From positions 1-64,000 of the forward strand of contig JAGOSV010000005.1 in the NCBI GenBank assembly GCA_018062105.1: a stretch of 64,000 bases of DNA, written 5' to 3'. Each line of letters starts with the position of its first letter. Positions within the stretch are counted from its first letter, which is position 1. A program made the position numbers and the translations under genes. Positions 6,602 through 15,733 of this stretch are shown one piece after another. The notes below the pieces were generated by a model, which did no database searches, had not been told where the DNA came from, and saw nothing but the letters and a program-made list of their open reading frames with translations. The DNA comes from Sterolibacterium sp. (GTDB lineage: Bacteria; Pseudomonadota; Gammaproteobacteria; Burkholderiales; Rhodocyclaceae).

Positions 6602-9460
6602 TTACTCGGGACGGGTTTCAACCATCTGTAACGGTTCGCTGGCGATGATGGCTGCCGGGCGGGGTTTGCGGCCGAGCTTTTGAGCAGACCCACCGGTGGT
6701 TGCTGGAGCCGATTGTGTGGCACTGGTTTCGATCAGAACCAGCCCGGCTTGTTCGAGCGAGGCGGTCATGTCGACCCGGACTTCAGGGGCGGCGGCTGGA
6801 GTTGCCGGGATGGCCGGTGTTGTGGAGGCTTCCGGTGCTGCAGAGGTTGCCGGTGCTGTGGGCGGTTGTACTACAACGGGTGCGACCGCAGGGCTTGCCG
6901 GAAGGGCAATTTCTGCATGGGCGATGTGCGGCAGGGCGCCGTTGCTGGCTTGGGGAGTGATGGTAGGTGCAGGAGGCGGGGGGGGTTCCGCAGGTGCCGT
7001 TGCCGTTGCCACGGGTTCGGCTGTCGGGGCGATTTCGACGCCTTTACTCCATGTTTCAGCTTCGGGCACAGATACAGACATGGGTGCTGTCGTTACTGCG
7101 GCTGCGGCAGGTGTGGCCACGGGTTCTGGCAGTTTACCGGGCGCAGCGTCAACCGTGCTGCCGGCTTCGTTGTCGGAGGTTCCTTCGTCCATGCGCTTCT
7201 CATTGCGCTCGTTACGTTCGCCGCGCTCGCCGCGTTCGCCACGCTCGCTGCGGCCACCGCGCCGGCCACGGCGGCGATTGCCTTCACGCGTCGCTGCAGT
7301 GGTGGTGCCGGCATCATCCGGGGCAGTGGTCTGGAGCTCTGGCGTGTCGATATTCAGTGGCAGTTGAGCTTCGTTACTGTCGATGGCTACGGCCTGGGGT
7401 TTTGGCGCGCGCGGCTGGCGTGGCTCGCGCGGTTCACGCGATTCACGCGATTCACGCGATTCGCGGTCTTCCCGTTTTTCACCACGGGCACGTTGCGGCT
7501 TTTGTGTGGTGTCGGTCTTTTCTTCGTTGCGTTCGGCGCGGTTGGATGGGTCGGCGTTGCGGTTTTGCCGGTTGCGGTTGCCACCATTGCCACCATTGTC
7601 GCTATTGCTTCTGTTGCCGCCGCGTCGCGCATCGCTGCGCTCGCCACGTTCGCGTCCTTCACCACGGCGTGAACGTGTGCCAGGTGAGGTGCTGGCCGCA
7701 GCGGCGACCGGGGCGGGGGCGGGTTCGGCCGTCGCGGGCTTTTCTCCCGTGATCCACGACAGGATGCGGGCAAACAGGCCGGTATTGGCAGGTACGGGCA
7801 CGGGTGCGGGCAGGCGTTGCTCTGCCTTGGGCTCGACGATGGGCGCTGGCTGGCTGGGGGTGATGCCTTTGACGGCAGCTTCTGGGCGTGCCGGCCGGCC
7901 TTCGGTTTGTGCCGAAGGCGGTGTGTAGGTTTCTTCCGCCGGGGTTTCGACCATTTTGTAGCTGGGCAGAACCAGCTCTTCCTGGTTGAGCTGGTCGTGG
8001 CGCAGGCGCACGATGCTGTGCTGCGGGGTTTCCAGATGGATGTTGGGGATCAGCACCAGATTGACCTTGTGACGCAGTTCGATCTTGGCGATGTCCGAGC
8101 GTTTTTCGTTGAGCAGAAAGGTGGCGACATCGACCGGCATCTGGCAATGCAGTGCGCCGGTACTTTCCTTCATGGCTTCTTCTTCGAGGATGCGCAGGAT
8201 GTGTAGCGCCGAGGATTCGGTTGAACGGGTGTGGCCGGTGCCGTTGCAGCGTGGACAGGGGATGTAGCTGGTTTCGGCAAGGGTCGGGCGCAGCCGTTGG
8301 CGCGAGAGCTCGAGCAGGCCGAAGCGGCTGATCTTGCCGGTTTGTACGCGGGCGCGGTCGAAGTGCAGGGCATCGCGCAGGCGGTTTTCGACTTCACGCT
8401 GGTTGCGCGTGCTTTCCATATCGATGAAGTCGATGACGATGAGGCCGCCCAGGTCGCGCAGGCGCAGCTGGCGGGCGATTTCGTCGGCGGCTTCACAGTT
8501 GGTCTTGAAGGCGGTTTCTTCGATGTCCGCCCCTTTGGTGGCGCGGCCGGAGTTGACGTCCACCGAGACCAGTGCTTCGGTGTGGTCGATGACGATGGCA
8601 CCACCCGACGGCAGATTTACCTGGCGTGAATAGGCCGACTCGATCTGGTGTTCGATCTGGAAGCGCGAAAACAGCGGGGTGTCGTCGCTGTAACGCTTGA
8701 CGCGGGCGACGTTGCCCGGCATGACGTGCGACATGAACTGCTGAGCCTGTTCGAAGACGTCTTCTGTGTCGATGAGGATTTCGCCGATTTCAGCGTGGAA
8801 ATAGTCGCGGATGGCGCGGATCACCAGGCTGGATTCCTGGTAAATCAGGAAGGCACCGCTTTGGGAGTGGGCGGCACCTTCGATGGCGTTCCACAGTTGC
8901 AGCAGGTAGTTCATGTCCCACTGCAATTCCTCGAAGGAGCGGCCGATGCCGGCGGTGCGGGCAATCAGGCTGGCACCTTGCGGTACGTCGAGGCGGTCCA
9001 TGATGTCGCGCAGTTCCTGGCGTTCTTCGCCCTCGACACGGCGTGAAACACCGCCGCCGCGCGGGTTGTTGGGCATCAGCACGAGATAGCGGCCGGCCAG
9101 CGAGATGAAGGTGGTCAGGGCTGCGCCCTTGTTACCGCGCTCGTCCTTGTCGACCTGGACGATCAGCTCCTGGCCGACCGCGAGGGCGTCCTGGATGCGG
9201 GCTTTGGAAGGCTCCACGTCGGCCTTGAAGTAGGCGCGGGAGACTTCCTTGAAGGGCAGAAAACCGTGCCGTTCATTGCCGTAGTCGACGAAGGCGGCTT
9301 CGAGACTGGGCTCGATGCGGGTGATGACGGCTTTATAGATGTTGCTCTTGCGTTGTTCCTTGGTGGCCGATTCGATGTCCAGATCAATCAGTTTCTGACC
9401 ATCGACGATCGCGACGCGTAGTTCTTCGGCCTGCGTCGCATTGAATAGCATGCGTTTCAT
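6602..9460 (-). CDS. rne: Ribonuclease E
   Basis: A 952-residue endoribonuclease that starts mRNA decay and matures rRNA and tRNA; in relatives it scaffolds a degradosome at the membrane. The N-terminal half has the start [10 protein letters not shown], the S1 domain (about 38-120), the two Mg-binding aspartates in SVDVNSGRA and VIDFIDM, and the Zn-link CPRCNGTGH. The C-terminal half (about 530-952) is disordered. It is basic and Arg-rich (RGE, RES and GER repeats, 9-bp DNA repeats near 7210-7255 and 7433-7459) and then Pro/Ala-rich, as expected for the RNA- and protein-binding arm. A good Shine-Dalgarno (GGGAGAC) precedes ATG 9460. It is divergent from rluC. Confidence 0.97.
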   Translation of the reverse strand: MKRMLFNATQAEELRVAIVDGQKLIDLDIESATKEQRKSNIYKAVITRIEPSLEAAFVDYGNERHGFLPFKEVSRAYFKADVEPSKARIQDALAVGQELIVQVDKDERGNKGAALTTFISLAGRYLVLMPNNPRGGGVSRRVEGEERQELRDIMDRLDVPQGASLIARTAGIGRSFEELQWDMNYLLQLWNAIEGAAHSQSGAFLIYQESSLVIRAIRDYFHAEIGEILIDTEDVFEQAQQFMSHVMPGNVARVKRYSDDTPLFSRFQIEHQIESAYSRQVNLPSGGAIVIDHTEALVSVDVNSGRATKGADIEETAFKTNCEAADEIARQLRLRDLGGLIVIDFIDMESTRNQREVENRLRDALHFDRARVQTGKISRFGLLELSRQRLRPTLAETSYIPCPRCNGTGHTRSTESSALHILRILEEEAMKESTGALHCQMPVDVATFLLNEKRSDIAKIELRHKVNLVLIPNIHLETPQHSIVRLRHDQLNQEELVLPSYKMVETPAEETYTPPSAQTEGRPARPEAAVKGITPSQPAPIVEPKAEQRLPAPVPVPANTGLFARILSWITGEKPATAEPAPAPVAAAASTSPGTRSRRGEGRERGERSDARRGGNRSNSDNGGNGGNRNRQNRNADPSNRAERNEEKTDTTQKPQRARGEKREDRESRESRESREPREPRQPRAPKPQAVAIDSNEAQLPLNIDTPELQTTAPDDAGTTTAATREGNRRRGRRGGRSERGERGERGERNERNEKRMDEGTSDNEAGSTVDAAPGKLPEPVATPAAAAVTTAPMSVSVPEAETWSKGVEIAPTAEPVATATAPAEPPPPPAPTITPQASNGALPHIAHAEIALPASPAVAPVVVQPPTAPATSAAPEASTTPAIPATPAAAPEVRVDMTASLEQAGLVLIETSATQSAPATTGGSAQKLGRKPRPAAIIASEPLQMVETRPE
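7433..7459. repeat. 9-bp tandem repeat inside rne
   Basis: Three perfect copies of TTCACGCGA (7433-7441, 7442-7450, 7451-7459) with degenerate flanking copies. They encode Arg-Glu-Ser repeats in the RNase E C-terminal arm. A similar 9-bp periodicity near 7210-7255 encodes Gly-Glu-Arg and Asn-Glu-Arg repeats. The unit is a multiple of three, so copy-number changes would lengthen or shorten the basic arm without breaking the frame. Confidence 0.85.
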
Positions 9461-10124
9461 GTTGTCTCCCGCGCGCACAGCACGGTTTGACTTGTCCTCG
9501 GCCTGCCCGGGCGCCAGGATGGAGGCGCAACGGACAGGCGTTTGCATCAGCAGTTATTGTGATTTCATGGGCTTGTTGTGGACGGGCCTCGTGAAGGGGG
9601 CTGGTGGTCGGACGTGTCTGTATCCAGGGTCGCGTATCGGGCACCCTGCCGCTGCTGCCTTGTTGCAGGCATGTCATCGGTAAGGGCATTCTGGTCTTGT
9701 TTTCTGGAATGTCGGGTGCCTGAGAGGTCGCCGGTTATCTGTGCGCGCAATAAAGTGTGGTGGAAAGTGGCAAATGGGTTGCAATGAGTTGCAATGAGTT
9801 GTTGCAATGCAATCAGTCAGTCTCGTCGCTGCTTGGGGTGAGCGAAATAACCTTGGTGGTTTGCGGCATGGCGGGTGATAATGCGCGCCCTGCGTGGCTG
9901 TGCTTACCGAATGCAGCACCGATGTTTCGGTGCCGGTATTCTGGCCACGTTGCCTCGCCAACCAGAGTCCGGTGACTGCATGCAGCTGAGGTGCGGTAGA
10001 TTGCAACGACAGCGAAACAGGTCAAATGGGTCGGGTGACAACATCCTCGGTGCGTCACCGGCGCCACTTCGGGTCGCCGGGCACGCTTGCCGAAGGACAG
10101 CAAACCAGACGCAGTATATTGGAA
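9461..10124. other. Divergent control region between rne and rluC
   Basis: A 664-base gap without a credible gene. It should contain the rne 5' leader (minus strand), which in E. coli is the target of RNase E autoregulation, and the rluC promoter. A tandem repeat lies at 9779-9809. On the plus strand TTGGTG (9853-9858), an 18-base spacer and GATAAT (9877-9882) form a possible rluC promoter with a leader of about 240 bases. No convincing rne promoter was found. Any hairpin that mediates autoregulation cannot be established by eye. Confidence 0.4.
9779..9809. repeat. 10-bp tandem repeat in the rne/rluC intergenic region
   Basis: Two perfect copies of TTGCAATGAG (9779-9788 and 9789-9798), then TTG and a third partial copy TTGCAATG (9802-9809). 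On the rne strand this gives successive CTCATTGCAA units. One per helical turn would suit a DNA-binding protein; in the RNA it would give repeated CAUUGCAA motifs. No assignment can be made from sequence alone. Confidence 0.7.
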
Positions 10125-11102
10125 ATGAAGGGTTTAAGTAAAGATTCGGCGAACTGGCTGGAAGTCGATGATGAGTCTGCCGGGCAGCGCATCGACAATT
10201 TCCTGCTGCGCGTCTGCAAGGGCGTGCCAAAAAGCCATGTGTATCGCATTCTGCGTAGCGGCGAGGTGCGAGTTAACAAGGGGCGGGTCACGCCGGAATA
10301 TCGTTTGCAGACCGGGGATCAGGTGCGCGTGCCGCCGATCCGCCTGGCAGCACGCGCCGAGTCGGCACCGCTGGCGGCGATTCCCGAACGCGAATTCGAC
10401 ATTGTTTTTGAAGATGAGGCCTTGCTGGTGGTCGATAAGCCGTCGGGTGTAGCGGTTCATGGCGGCAGTGGTTTGAGTTTCGGGGTGATCGAACAGTTGC
10501 GTCGCATGCGTCCGACAGCGCGATTGCTGGAATTAGCGCATCGCCTGGATCGTGAGACTTCCGGATTGTTGATCGTTGCCAAGAAACGGGCGGCACTGGC
10601 TGTCTTGCATGAGTCTTTCCGGCGCGGCAGCATCCACAAGCGTTATCTGGCTCTGGTGCTGGGGCGTTGGGAAATGCCGCGTCAGGATGTCCGCTTGCCC
10701 TTGCTGAAATATCTGACGGCGGAGGGGGAGCGGCGGGTGCGGGTATCCGATGAGGGCAAGGAGGCACACAGCATCGTGCGGCTGGTGGCGCGTTGGGGGG
10801 GGTTCAGCTTGGTCGAGGTGGAACTGAAAACCGGCCGCACGCATCAGATTCGTGTCCATCTGGCGCATCTGGGCTTTCCGCTGGCGGGAGATGATAAATA
10901 TGGCGATTTCGAACGCAACAAGGTCTTGCAAAAACAGGGGTTGAGACGCATGTTCCTGCATGCGGCAAAGTTGCGCTTGCGTCATCCATTACGGCCTGAG
11001 GAGGCACCTTTGAGCTTTGAAGCACCGTTGCCGGTGGTGCTGCGCGATTTTCTCGGGCAGCTGGATCGCAATGAACGGAGGGACTATGGCACGGCGTTTT
11101 GA
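10125..11102 (+). CDS. rluC: 23S rRNA pseudouridine synthase RluC
   Basis: A 325-residue RluA-family synthase; RluC modifies U955, U2504 and U2580 in E. coli 23S rRNA. It has an N-terminal S4 domain (AGQRIDNFLLRVCKGVPKSH, about 16-35). The catalytic block LAHRLDRETSGLLIVAKK holds the Asp in HRLDRETSG. The conserved GRTHQIRVHLAHLGFPLAGD is near residue 255. The start is set at ATG 10125 (MKGLSKDSANWLEVDD), as in the family. The longer in-frame extension has no conserved content. The last 17 bases overlap the HAD phosphatase gene. Confidence 0.95.
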   Translation: MKGLSKDSANWLEVDDESAGQRIDNFLLRVCKGVPKSHVYRILRSGEVRVNKGRVTPEYRLQTGDQVRVPPIRLAARAESAPLAAIPEREFDIVFEDEALLVVDKPSGVAVHGGSGLSFGVIEQLRRMRPTARLLELAHRLDRETSGLLIVAKKRAALAVLHESFRRGSIHKRYLALVLGRWEMPRQDVRLPLLKYLTAEGERRVRVSDEGKEAHSIVRLVARWGGFSLVEVELKTGRTHQIRVHLAHLGFPLAGDDKYGDFERNKVLQKQGLRRMFLHAAKLRLRHPLRPEEAPLSFEAPLPVVLRDFLGQLDRNERRDYGTAF

Positions 11103-11742
11103 GTTGATCGTGTTTGACTGGGACGGCACATTGATGGATTCTGCGGCCGCCATCGTGCGTGCCATCCAGAATGCCAGCCATGATCTGGGGGTAATGCCAC
11201 CTTCGGAGGAACGCGCCCGCCACGTCATCGGCCTGGGCTTGCAGGATGCCCTGCGTGCGGCTTTGCCGCAGCTCGACCCTGCACGTTATGACGAGATGGC
11301 ACAGCGCTACCGTCATCATTACTTGTCGCACGATCATGAGTTGGTGCTCTTCGATGGTGCGTACGAAATGGTCGAGACGCTGGCTGCGGCGGGTTACCGG
11401 CTGGCGGTGGCGACGGGCAAGAGCCGCAAGGGATTGCAGCGGGCGCTGGAGCATAGTGGTCTGGGCAATTTTTTTCATGCCACGCGCTGCGCCGATGAAT
11501 GTCATTCCAAGCCGCATCCGCAGATGTTGCTGGAGTTGATGGATGAGCTGGGGGCGTTGCCGGAGCAGTCGCTGATGATTGGGGACACCACCCATGACCT
11601 GCTGATGGCCAGGAACGCCGGCGTGTCTGCGCTGGCCGTGGCGTATGGGGCGCATCCCCGCTCCTTGCTGGAGGCCGAGGCGGTATTGACCTGCGCTGCC
11701 GATGTTGCCGAGCTGCGTGCCTGGTTGCAGGCGCAGTCATGA
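11086..11742 (+). CDS. HAD-IA family phosphatase (phosphoglycolate phosphatase-like)
   Basis: A 218-residue HAD hydrolase with motif I FDWDGTLMDS (nucleophile Asp near 10), motif II VATGKSRKG, Lys in HSKPHP and motif IV MIGDTTHDLLMARNAG. The helical cap lies between motifs I and II. The family includes Gph and pyrophosphatase-like enzymes, and the substrate cannot be decided from sequence. A strong Shine-Dalgarno (CGGAGGGACT) precedes ATG 11086, which lies inside the end of rluC. The stop overlaps the ATG of the Rieske gene (ATGA). Confidence 0.9.
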   Translation: MARRFELIVFDWDGTLMDSAAAIVRAIQNASHDLGVMPPSEERARHVIGLGLQDALRAALPQLDPARYDEMAQRYRHHYLSHDHELVLFDGAYEMVETLAAAGYRLAVATGKSRKGLQRALEHSGLGNFFHATRCADECHSKPHPQMLLELMDELGALPEQSLMIGDTTHDLLMARNAGVSALAVAYGAHPRSLLEAEAVLTCAADVAELRAWLQAQS

Positions 11743-12086
11743 GTGAACGCCTGATCTGTGCCAGCAGTGCGCTCGTCGACGGCAGCGAAGGTGGCCAGGG
11801 GGTGCGCTTTACCGTGACACGCGATGGGGTTGAAGATCAGGCCTTTGTCATCCGTCATCGCGGGGTTGCTCATGCTTTTATCAACCGTTGCGGGCATGTC
11901 CCCATCGAGCTGGACTGGCAGGAAGGCCGATTTTTCGACATCACCGGCAGCCATCTGATTTGTGCCACGCATGGCGCCCTGTATTCTCCACAAACGGGAC
12001 AGTGCATTGGTGGCCGCTGCAATGGCAAGGGACTGACGACGCTGGCCGTCTGCGAACATGACGGCAATATTTATCTGAAGGAATGA
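11739..12086 (+). CDS. Rieske [2Fe-2S] domain protein
   Basis: A 115-residue single-domain Rieske protein. The cluster ligands are visible as RCGHVPIELDW (Cys-x-His) and ICATHGALYSPQTG (Cys-x2-His). There is no membrane anchor or catalytic domain, so it is probably a soluble ferredoxin-type component or a small redox protein. It is coupled to the upstream phosphatase by ATGA and is followed one base later by the S49 peptidase gene, so all are in one rluC-led operon. Its electron partner is not evident in the window. Confidence 0.9.
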   Translation: MSERLICASSALVDGSEGGQGVRFTVTRDGVEDQAFVIRHRGVAHAFINRCGHVPIELDWQEGRFFDITGSHLICATHGALYSPQTGQCIGGRCNGKGLTTLAVCEHDGNIYLKE

Positions 12087-12087
12087 C

Positions 12088-13068
12088 ATGACCTCACCTG
12101 AACAGGACTCTTCACCGGGCAATGATCCGGCCTGGGCGCACCGGGCACTCGAACGGATCGCTCTCGAAGGCATTACGGAACAGCGGCGGTCGCGACGCTG
12201 GAGTATTTTTTTCAAGCTGCTCGGGTTTTCTTATCTCGCCTTGTTTTTGCTGGCACTGGGGGATTGGAGCAGCTCGGTGGACAAGTTTGGCGAGGGCACC
12301 CGGCATACGGCGCTGGTGCAGATCAACGGTGCCATCATGCCCAAGGGCGAGGCAAGTGCCGAGCGGATCATCAGTGCCTTGCAGGCTGCCTTCGAAGACA
12401 AGGGCACCCAGGGGGTCATCCTGAGCATCAACAGCCCGGGTGGGACGCCGGTGCAGGCCGGCATGATCAGCGATGAAATCATCCGGTTGCGTGCCAAATA
12501 TCCGGCAACGCCGTTGTATGTGGTGGTCGAGGATGTCTGTGCTTCCGGTGGCTATTACGTCGCAGCGGCCGCGGATCGCATCTATGTCGACAAGGCCAGC
12601 ATTGTCGGTTCGATCGGAGTCTTGATGGAGGGCTTCGGGTTTACGCGGGCCATGGAAAAGCTTGGGGTTGAGCGACGCTTGCTGGTGGCGGGCGAAAACA
12701 AGGGTTTTCTGGATCCGTTTTCGCCGGAGGATCCGCAGCAGAAAATCTTTGTCCAGAAGATGCTGGCGGAAATTCATCAACAGTTCATCGCGGCGGTACG
12801 CAAGGGACGAGGGGCGCGTCTCAAGGAAACACCGGAGATGTTTACCGGTTTGATGTGGAGCGGGACACGCGGCATCGAGCTGGGGCTGGCCGATGCCTAT
12901 GGCACGGTCGAGTCGGTGGCGCGGGAGGTCATCAAGAACGAGGACATCCGCGATTACACCGTCAAGCAGAGTCTGGCCGAGCGTTTTTCCAGCCGCTTCG
13001 GTGCCAGCATGGCCGAGGGGATGCTGGATCGTACCCTGGGCACCCTGGGGAATGTTCACTGGCGTTGA
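12088..13068 (+). CDS. sppA: S49 family (SppA-type) membrane peptidase
   Basis: A 326-residue serine-lysine protease that degrades signal peptides or membrane-protein fragments. It has a cytoplasmic N-terminus, one membrane segment (about 39-58, FFKLLGFSYLALFLLALG), and a periplasmic S49 domain. The domain shows SINSPGGTP, CASGGYYVAAAADRIY (nucleophile Ser near 154), IVGSIGV and GENKGFLDPF (likely catalytic Lys near 206). The size fits the short single-domain bacterial SppA, about half the E. coli protein. It is the last gene of the rluC operon. Confidence 0.9.
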   Translation: MTSPEQDSSPGNDPAWAHRALERIALEGITEQRRSRRWSIFFKLLGFSYLALFLLALGDWSSSVDKFGEGTRHTALVQINGAIMPKGEASAERIISALQAAFEDKGTQGVILSINSPGGTPVQAGMISDEIIRLRAKYPATPLYVVVEDVCASGGYYVAAAADRIYVDKASIVGSIGVLMEGFGFTRAMEKLGVERRLLVAGENKGFLDPFSPEDPQQKIFVQKMLAEIHQQFIAAVRKGRGARLKETPEMFTGLMWSGTRGIELGLADAYGTVESVAREVIKNEDIRDYTVKQSLAERFSSRFGASMAEGMLDRTLGTLGNVHWR

Positions 13069-13140
13069 GGTTGCTTCGCGGCGGTGCTGAAGTGCAGGGT
13101 GCAGGGACGTAGGGGTGAATGCATCCCATTTCGGGTAGTT

Positions 13141-13162
13141 CCGCCGCTCATGAGGGCGGCGG
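13141..13162 (+). terminator. Stem-loop after the S49 peptidase gene
   Basis: CCGCCG and CGGCGG (13141-13146, 13157-13162) can pair around a 10-base loop, 73 bases after the peptidase stop and before the SDR gene. No T-tract follows, so intrinsic termination is doubtful. It may be an mRNA 3'-end stabiliser. Confidence 0.35.
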
Positions 13163-13213
13163 CTCTCTAAGATGCCCGCACTTGGAAATTTTTATTCATA
13201 AAAGGAAAGTCAC

Positions 13214-13984
13214 ATGGCATTCAATGGCAAGATCGCGCTGATTACCGGCGCGGGCAGCGGCATGGGACAGCTCGCTGCCTGGCGGCTGGCCGATGCGGGC
13301 ATCAAGGTCGCCGCGTTCGACATCAGCGAGAAGGGACTGGCCAAGACGGCAGAAGGCAAGCCCAACATCAGGACCTATGTCGTCGATGTCACCAGCACGG
13401 AGTCGGTGAACGCTGCTGTCGCCCAGGTGGAAAAAGAGCTGGGGCCGATCGACCGCGTCATCAACGCTGCAGCCATCATGCCCTTTGGCAAGTTGCTCGA
13501 TCAGCCGACCGAACAGATCCACCGGCTGATGGCGATCAATTTTGGTGGCCTGGTGAATGTCTCCAAGGCCACGCTGCCGGCCATGCTGAAGCGCGGTAAG
13601 GGCGATTTCATCAGCTTTTCGTCCATGCTCGGCCAGATGCCGACCTTGATGACCGGTGCCTATGCGGCAACCAAGTTTGCCGTCTCCTGCTACACCGAGG
13701 TTTTGTATCACGAGAACCGCAACAAGGGGGTGCGCTTCATTTGCGTTTGCCCACCGGCCGTCAAGACACCACTGCTGCAGCAGGCCATCGATACCGTGTG
13801 GCCGAAGATTCTCGACGAAAATCCGCCGATCAAGCCTGAAGAGGTGCTCGATGCCGTCGAGGTTTCACTTGAAAAAGGCGATTTCTGGTGCATGCCGGGC
13901 AAGGGGACTCGCCTAGGCTACATCATGCGACGCCTGCTGCCGGGGGCGGTGTGGAAGGCCGTGCACAAGGCGGAAGGTTTTTAA
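13214..13984 (+). CDS. Short-chain dehydrogenase/reductase
   Basis: A 256-residue classical SDR using NAD(P). The cofactor loop is TGAGSGMGQ (about 11-19), NAAAIMP is near 90, the catalytic Ser is in SFSSMLGQ, and YAATKFA (Tyr-x3-Lys) is near 155. The C-terminal part has SDR-like PPAVKTPLL and ends in a basic region (GYIMRRLLPGAVWKAVHKAE), which may associate with membranes. The substrate is unknown. A good ribosome site (AAAGGAAAG) precedes ATG 13214. It is followed by a strong terminator, so it is probably monocistronic. Confidence 0.9.
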   Translation: MAFNGKIALITGAGSGMGQLAAWRLADAGIKVAAFDISEKGLAKTAEGKPNIRTYVVDVTSTESVNAAVAQVEKELGPIDRVINAAAIMPFGKLLDQPTEQIHRLMAINFGGLVNVSKATLPAMLKRGKGDFISFSSMLGQMPTLMTGAYAATKFAVSCYTEVLYHENRNKGVRFICVCPPAVKTPLLQQAIDTVWPKILDENPPIKPEEVLDAVEVSLEKGDFWCMPGKGTRLGYIMRRLLPGAVWKAVHKAEGF

Positions 13985-14032
13985 GCCGATGAGTGTGATG
14001 CTGGCTTGACCTAGCCTTGTGTTGAACAGATG

Positions 14033-14065
14033 AGCCGCCCTGGTAACCTGTGGGGCGGCTTTTTT
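14033..14065 (+). terminator. Intrinsic terminator of the SDR gene
   Basis: AGCCGCCC (14033-14040) pairs with GGGCGGCT (14053-14060), and six T residues follow. This is a typical rho-independent terminator, 48 bases after the SDR stop. The CBS gene on the other strand ends two bases further on, so the stem may also serve it. Confidence 0.85.
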
Positions 14066-14066
14066 G

Positions 14067-14474
14067 TCAGCGCGGCATCAGCCGGTTGAGATGGTTCATG
14101 TCCAGATCGAGGAAGTCGCGCAGGGAGATGATGCCGGCCGGGTGGTCGTTGTCGGTGATGGGGACGTGACGAAAACCGAATTGCCGCATGGTGTTGAAGG
14201 CTTCGAGCAAGGGCTGGTCGGCGGTCAGGGTGACCGGGTTGCGGGTCATGACTTCGTGCAGTTTGGTGCGTACCGGGTCACGTCCTTCGGCCAGCACACG
14301 GCCGAGAGCATCGTTCTCGGTGAAGATGCCGAGCATGTGGCGATCGCGCTCGATGATGAGGGCAGCGCGGTTTTCCCGAACCATCCATTGCACGGCATCG
14401 CGCACGTTCATGTCAGGTGAGGCCGCGAGCAGTTTCTGGTGGGCAATGAATTCGCGGATCAGGGCTTGGGGCAT
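14067..14474 (-). CDS. CBS-domain-pair protein
   Basis: A 135-residue protein made almost entirely of two CBS motifs (about 16-65 and 75-130: VRDAVQWMVRENRAALIIERDRH, MTRNPVTLTADQPLLEAFNTM, FRHVPITDNDHPAGIISLRD). Such stand-alone pairs sense adenine nucleotides and regulate partner proteins. No enzymatic domain is present. It ends beside the SDR terminator and lies 28 bases after the HDOD gene, with which it may be cotranscribed. The partner is unknown. Confidence 0.85.
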   Translation of the reverse strand: MPQALIREFIAHQKLLAASPDMNVRDAVQWMVRENRAALIIERDRHMLGIFTENDALGRVLAEGRDPVRTKLHEVMTRNPVTLTADQPLLEAFNTMRQFGFRHVPITDNDHPAGIISLRDFLDLDMNHLNRLMPR

Positions 14475-14502
14475 GGCTGGGAAATATGGGTCGGGTTGTG
14501 GG

Positions 14503-15345
14503 CTAGAAACGCAGGGCGGCCGTCAGTGAGGCGACTTCTTCGGCAGATTTTTCGAGAATTTCGGTCAAGGTTTCGTCGCCGACGACATGGTCGATCAGCG
14601 AGGGCGGCAGGTTGGGCTGAGTTTTGGCGAGATCATCCTGATCCAGCGGAGAGCTGACTGGAGCCAGTTGATTGGCCAGCAGCAGGGTGTCACCGAGAGT
14701 GACGGGAGGCAGGGTCAGAAAGCCGTTCCAGTGGGCTTCAATGGCTTCGGTGATGTTCTCCGGGATGGCCAGACGTTTCAGTACTGCACGGCCGATTTTG
14801 TCTTGGCCATGCTCGACCCATTCCAGCGGGCTGCCGTCGAGCAGGTCGGGGTGGGACTGCATGCGCGACAGCAGATAAAAGCCGCCGACTTCATGGACGA
14901 TGCCGGCAAACATGGCAGTTTCGGGGTCGAGAAAGGTGACCCGCTCGGCGATCAGGTGGCACAGAGAGGTGACATGTGCCGTGTGCTCCCAGAGCTGGGT
15001 GGCCATGGCGTGAACCTGTGGATTGGCGATCAGACAGGAGAACTGGCGCGCCACGACGGCCATGGCCAGCGCTTGCAGGGTGCGAAAGCCCAGACGTCCC
15101 ACAGCTTTGCGTACATCTGAGACTTCGCTGCCGGTACGGTTGTAGGCCACGGAATTGGCGGTGGCGACGATGCGGGCGGAGAGTAGGGGTTCGCCCATGA
15201 CCAGCTTGATGATGTCCTGCACATGGCAGTCTGGTTGTTCGAGCGCTTGCCGCACTTTCAGGGCTGCATCGATGTTGGTCGGGAAAACAAGCTCGCCCCG
15301 TTCGGCCTGGTCGGCAATGGTGGTCAGGATGTCGATGCGATTCAT
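14503..15345 (-). CDS. HDOD domain signalling protein
   Basis: A 280-residue protein with one HDOD domain over about residues 15-210: FPTNIDAALKVRQAL, GEPLLSARIVATANS, VGRLGFRTLQALAMAVVA, WEHTAHVTSLCHLIAER and GIVHEVGGFYLLSR. The domain is related to HD phosphohydrolases but lacks the complete metal-binding HD dyad. Family members act in regulation of motility, DNA repair or c-di-GMP responses. No second output domain is seen. The gene starts at ATG 15345, followed on the same strand by the CBS gene. Confidence 0.85.
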   Translation of the reverse strand: MNRIDILTTIADQAERGELVFPTNIDAALKVRQALEQPDCHVQDIIKLVMGEPLLSARIVATANSVAYNRTGSEVSDVRKAVGRLGFRTLQALAMAVVARQFSCLIANPQVHAMATQLWEHTAHVTSLCHLIAERVTFLDPETAMFAGIVHEVGGFYLLSRMQSHPDLLDGSPLEWVEHGQDKIGRAVLKRLAIPENITEAIEAHWNGFLTLPPVTLGDTLLLANQLAPVSSPLDQDDLAKTQPNLPPSLIDHVVGDETLTEILEKSAEEVASLTAALRF

Positions 15346-15492
15346 GGGCTGAATGATAGCCGGTCAACGGCTCTCAAGGTGCACCGGTCGTTTCTGGATG
15401 CACCAGGAACTCTGGATGGAGGACAGGGCAGGTAGGGACAAGCCTGCCGTGCGCCATGGCCGGCCGAGTTTGGGTGAGTGGTCTGGATTTTA

Positions 15493-15566
15493 TGGAGGCG
15501 GAGGCCGGAATCGAACCGGCGTAGACGGCTTTGCAGGCCGCTGCATAACCACTTTGCTACCCCGCC
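15493..15566 (-). tRNA. tRNA-Cys (GCA)
   Basis: The minus strand from 15566 folds as a 74-nt tRNA with CCA encoded. The acceptor arms are GGCGGGG and CTCCGCC (one G-U), the anticodon loop reads CTGCAAA (GCA), the T-loop is GGTTCGATTCC, and the discriminator is U as in tRNA-Cys. It is the second gene of a tRNA-Gly to tRNA-Cys transcript. Confidence 0.96.
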
Positions 15567-15604
15567 AGAGGTGACAACAAAAGTTGTGACCCATGAAGAG
15601 AAAA

Positions 15605-15624
15605 GGGAAAGCTTGCGCTTTCCC
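15605..15624 (-). other. Perfect hairpin between the two tRNA genes
   Basis: GGGAAAGC and GCTTTCCC (8 bp perfect, 4-base loop) lie between tRNA-Gly and tRNA-Cys. On the minus strand the stem is followed by TTTTCTCTT, so it resembles a leaky terminator or an RNase processing site that sets the ratio of the two tRNAs. Confidence 0.6.
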
Positions 15625-15644
15625 TGCTTTCCTTTTGAAACTTT

Positions 15645-15720
15645 TGGAGCGGCAGAAGAGTCTCGAACTCTCGACCTCAACCTTGGCAAGGTTGCGCTCT
15701 ACCAACTGAGCTACTGCCGC
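15645..15720 (-). tRNA. tRNA-Gly (GCC)
   Basis: The minus strand from 15720 gives a 76-nt tRNA with encoded CCA: acceptor GCGGCAG/CTGCCGC, D-arm AGCTCAGTTGGTAGAGC, anticodon loop TTGCCAA (GCC), and T-arm AGTTCGAGACT. It is the first gene after the strong promoter at 15734-15761. Confidence 0.96.
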
Positions 15721-15733
15721 AAGACAGGAAAGA

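Noticed and set aside
7190..7470. CRISPR-like array
   Set aside because: Repeats are 9 bp, contiguous, in frame inside rne, without spacers.
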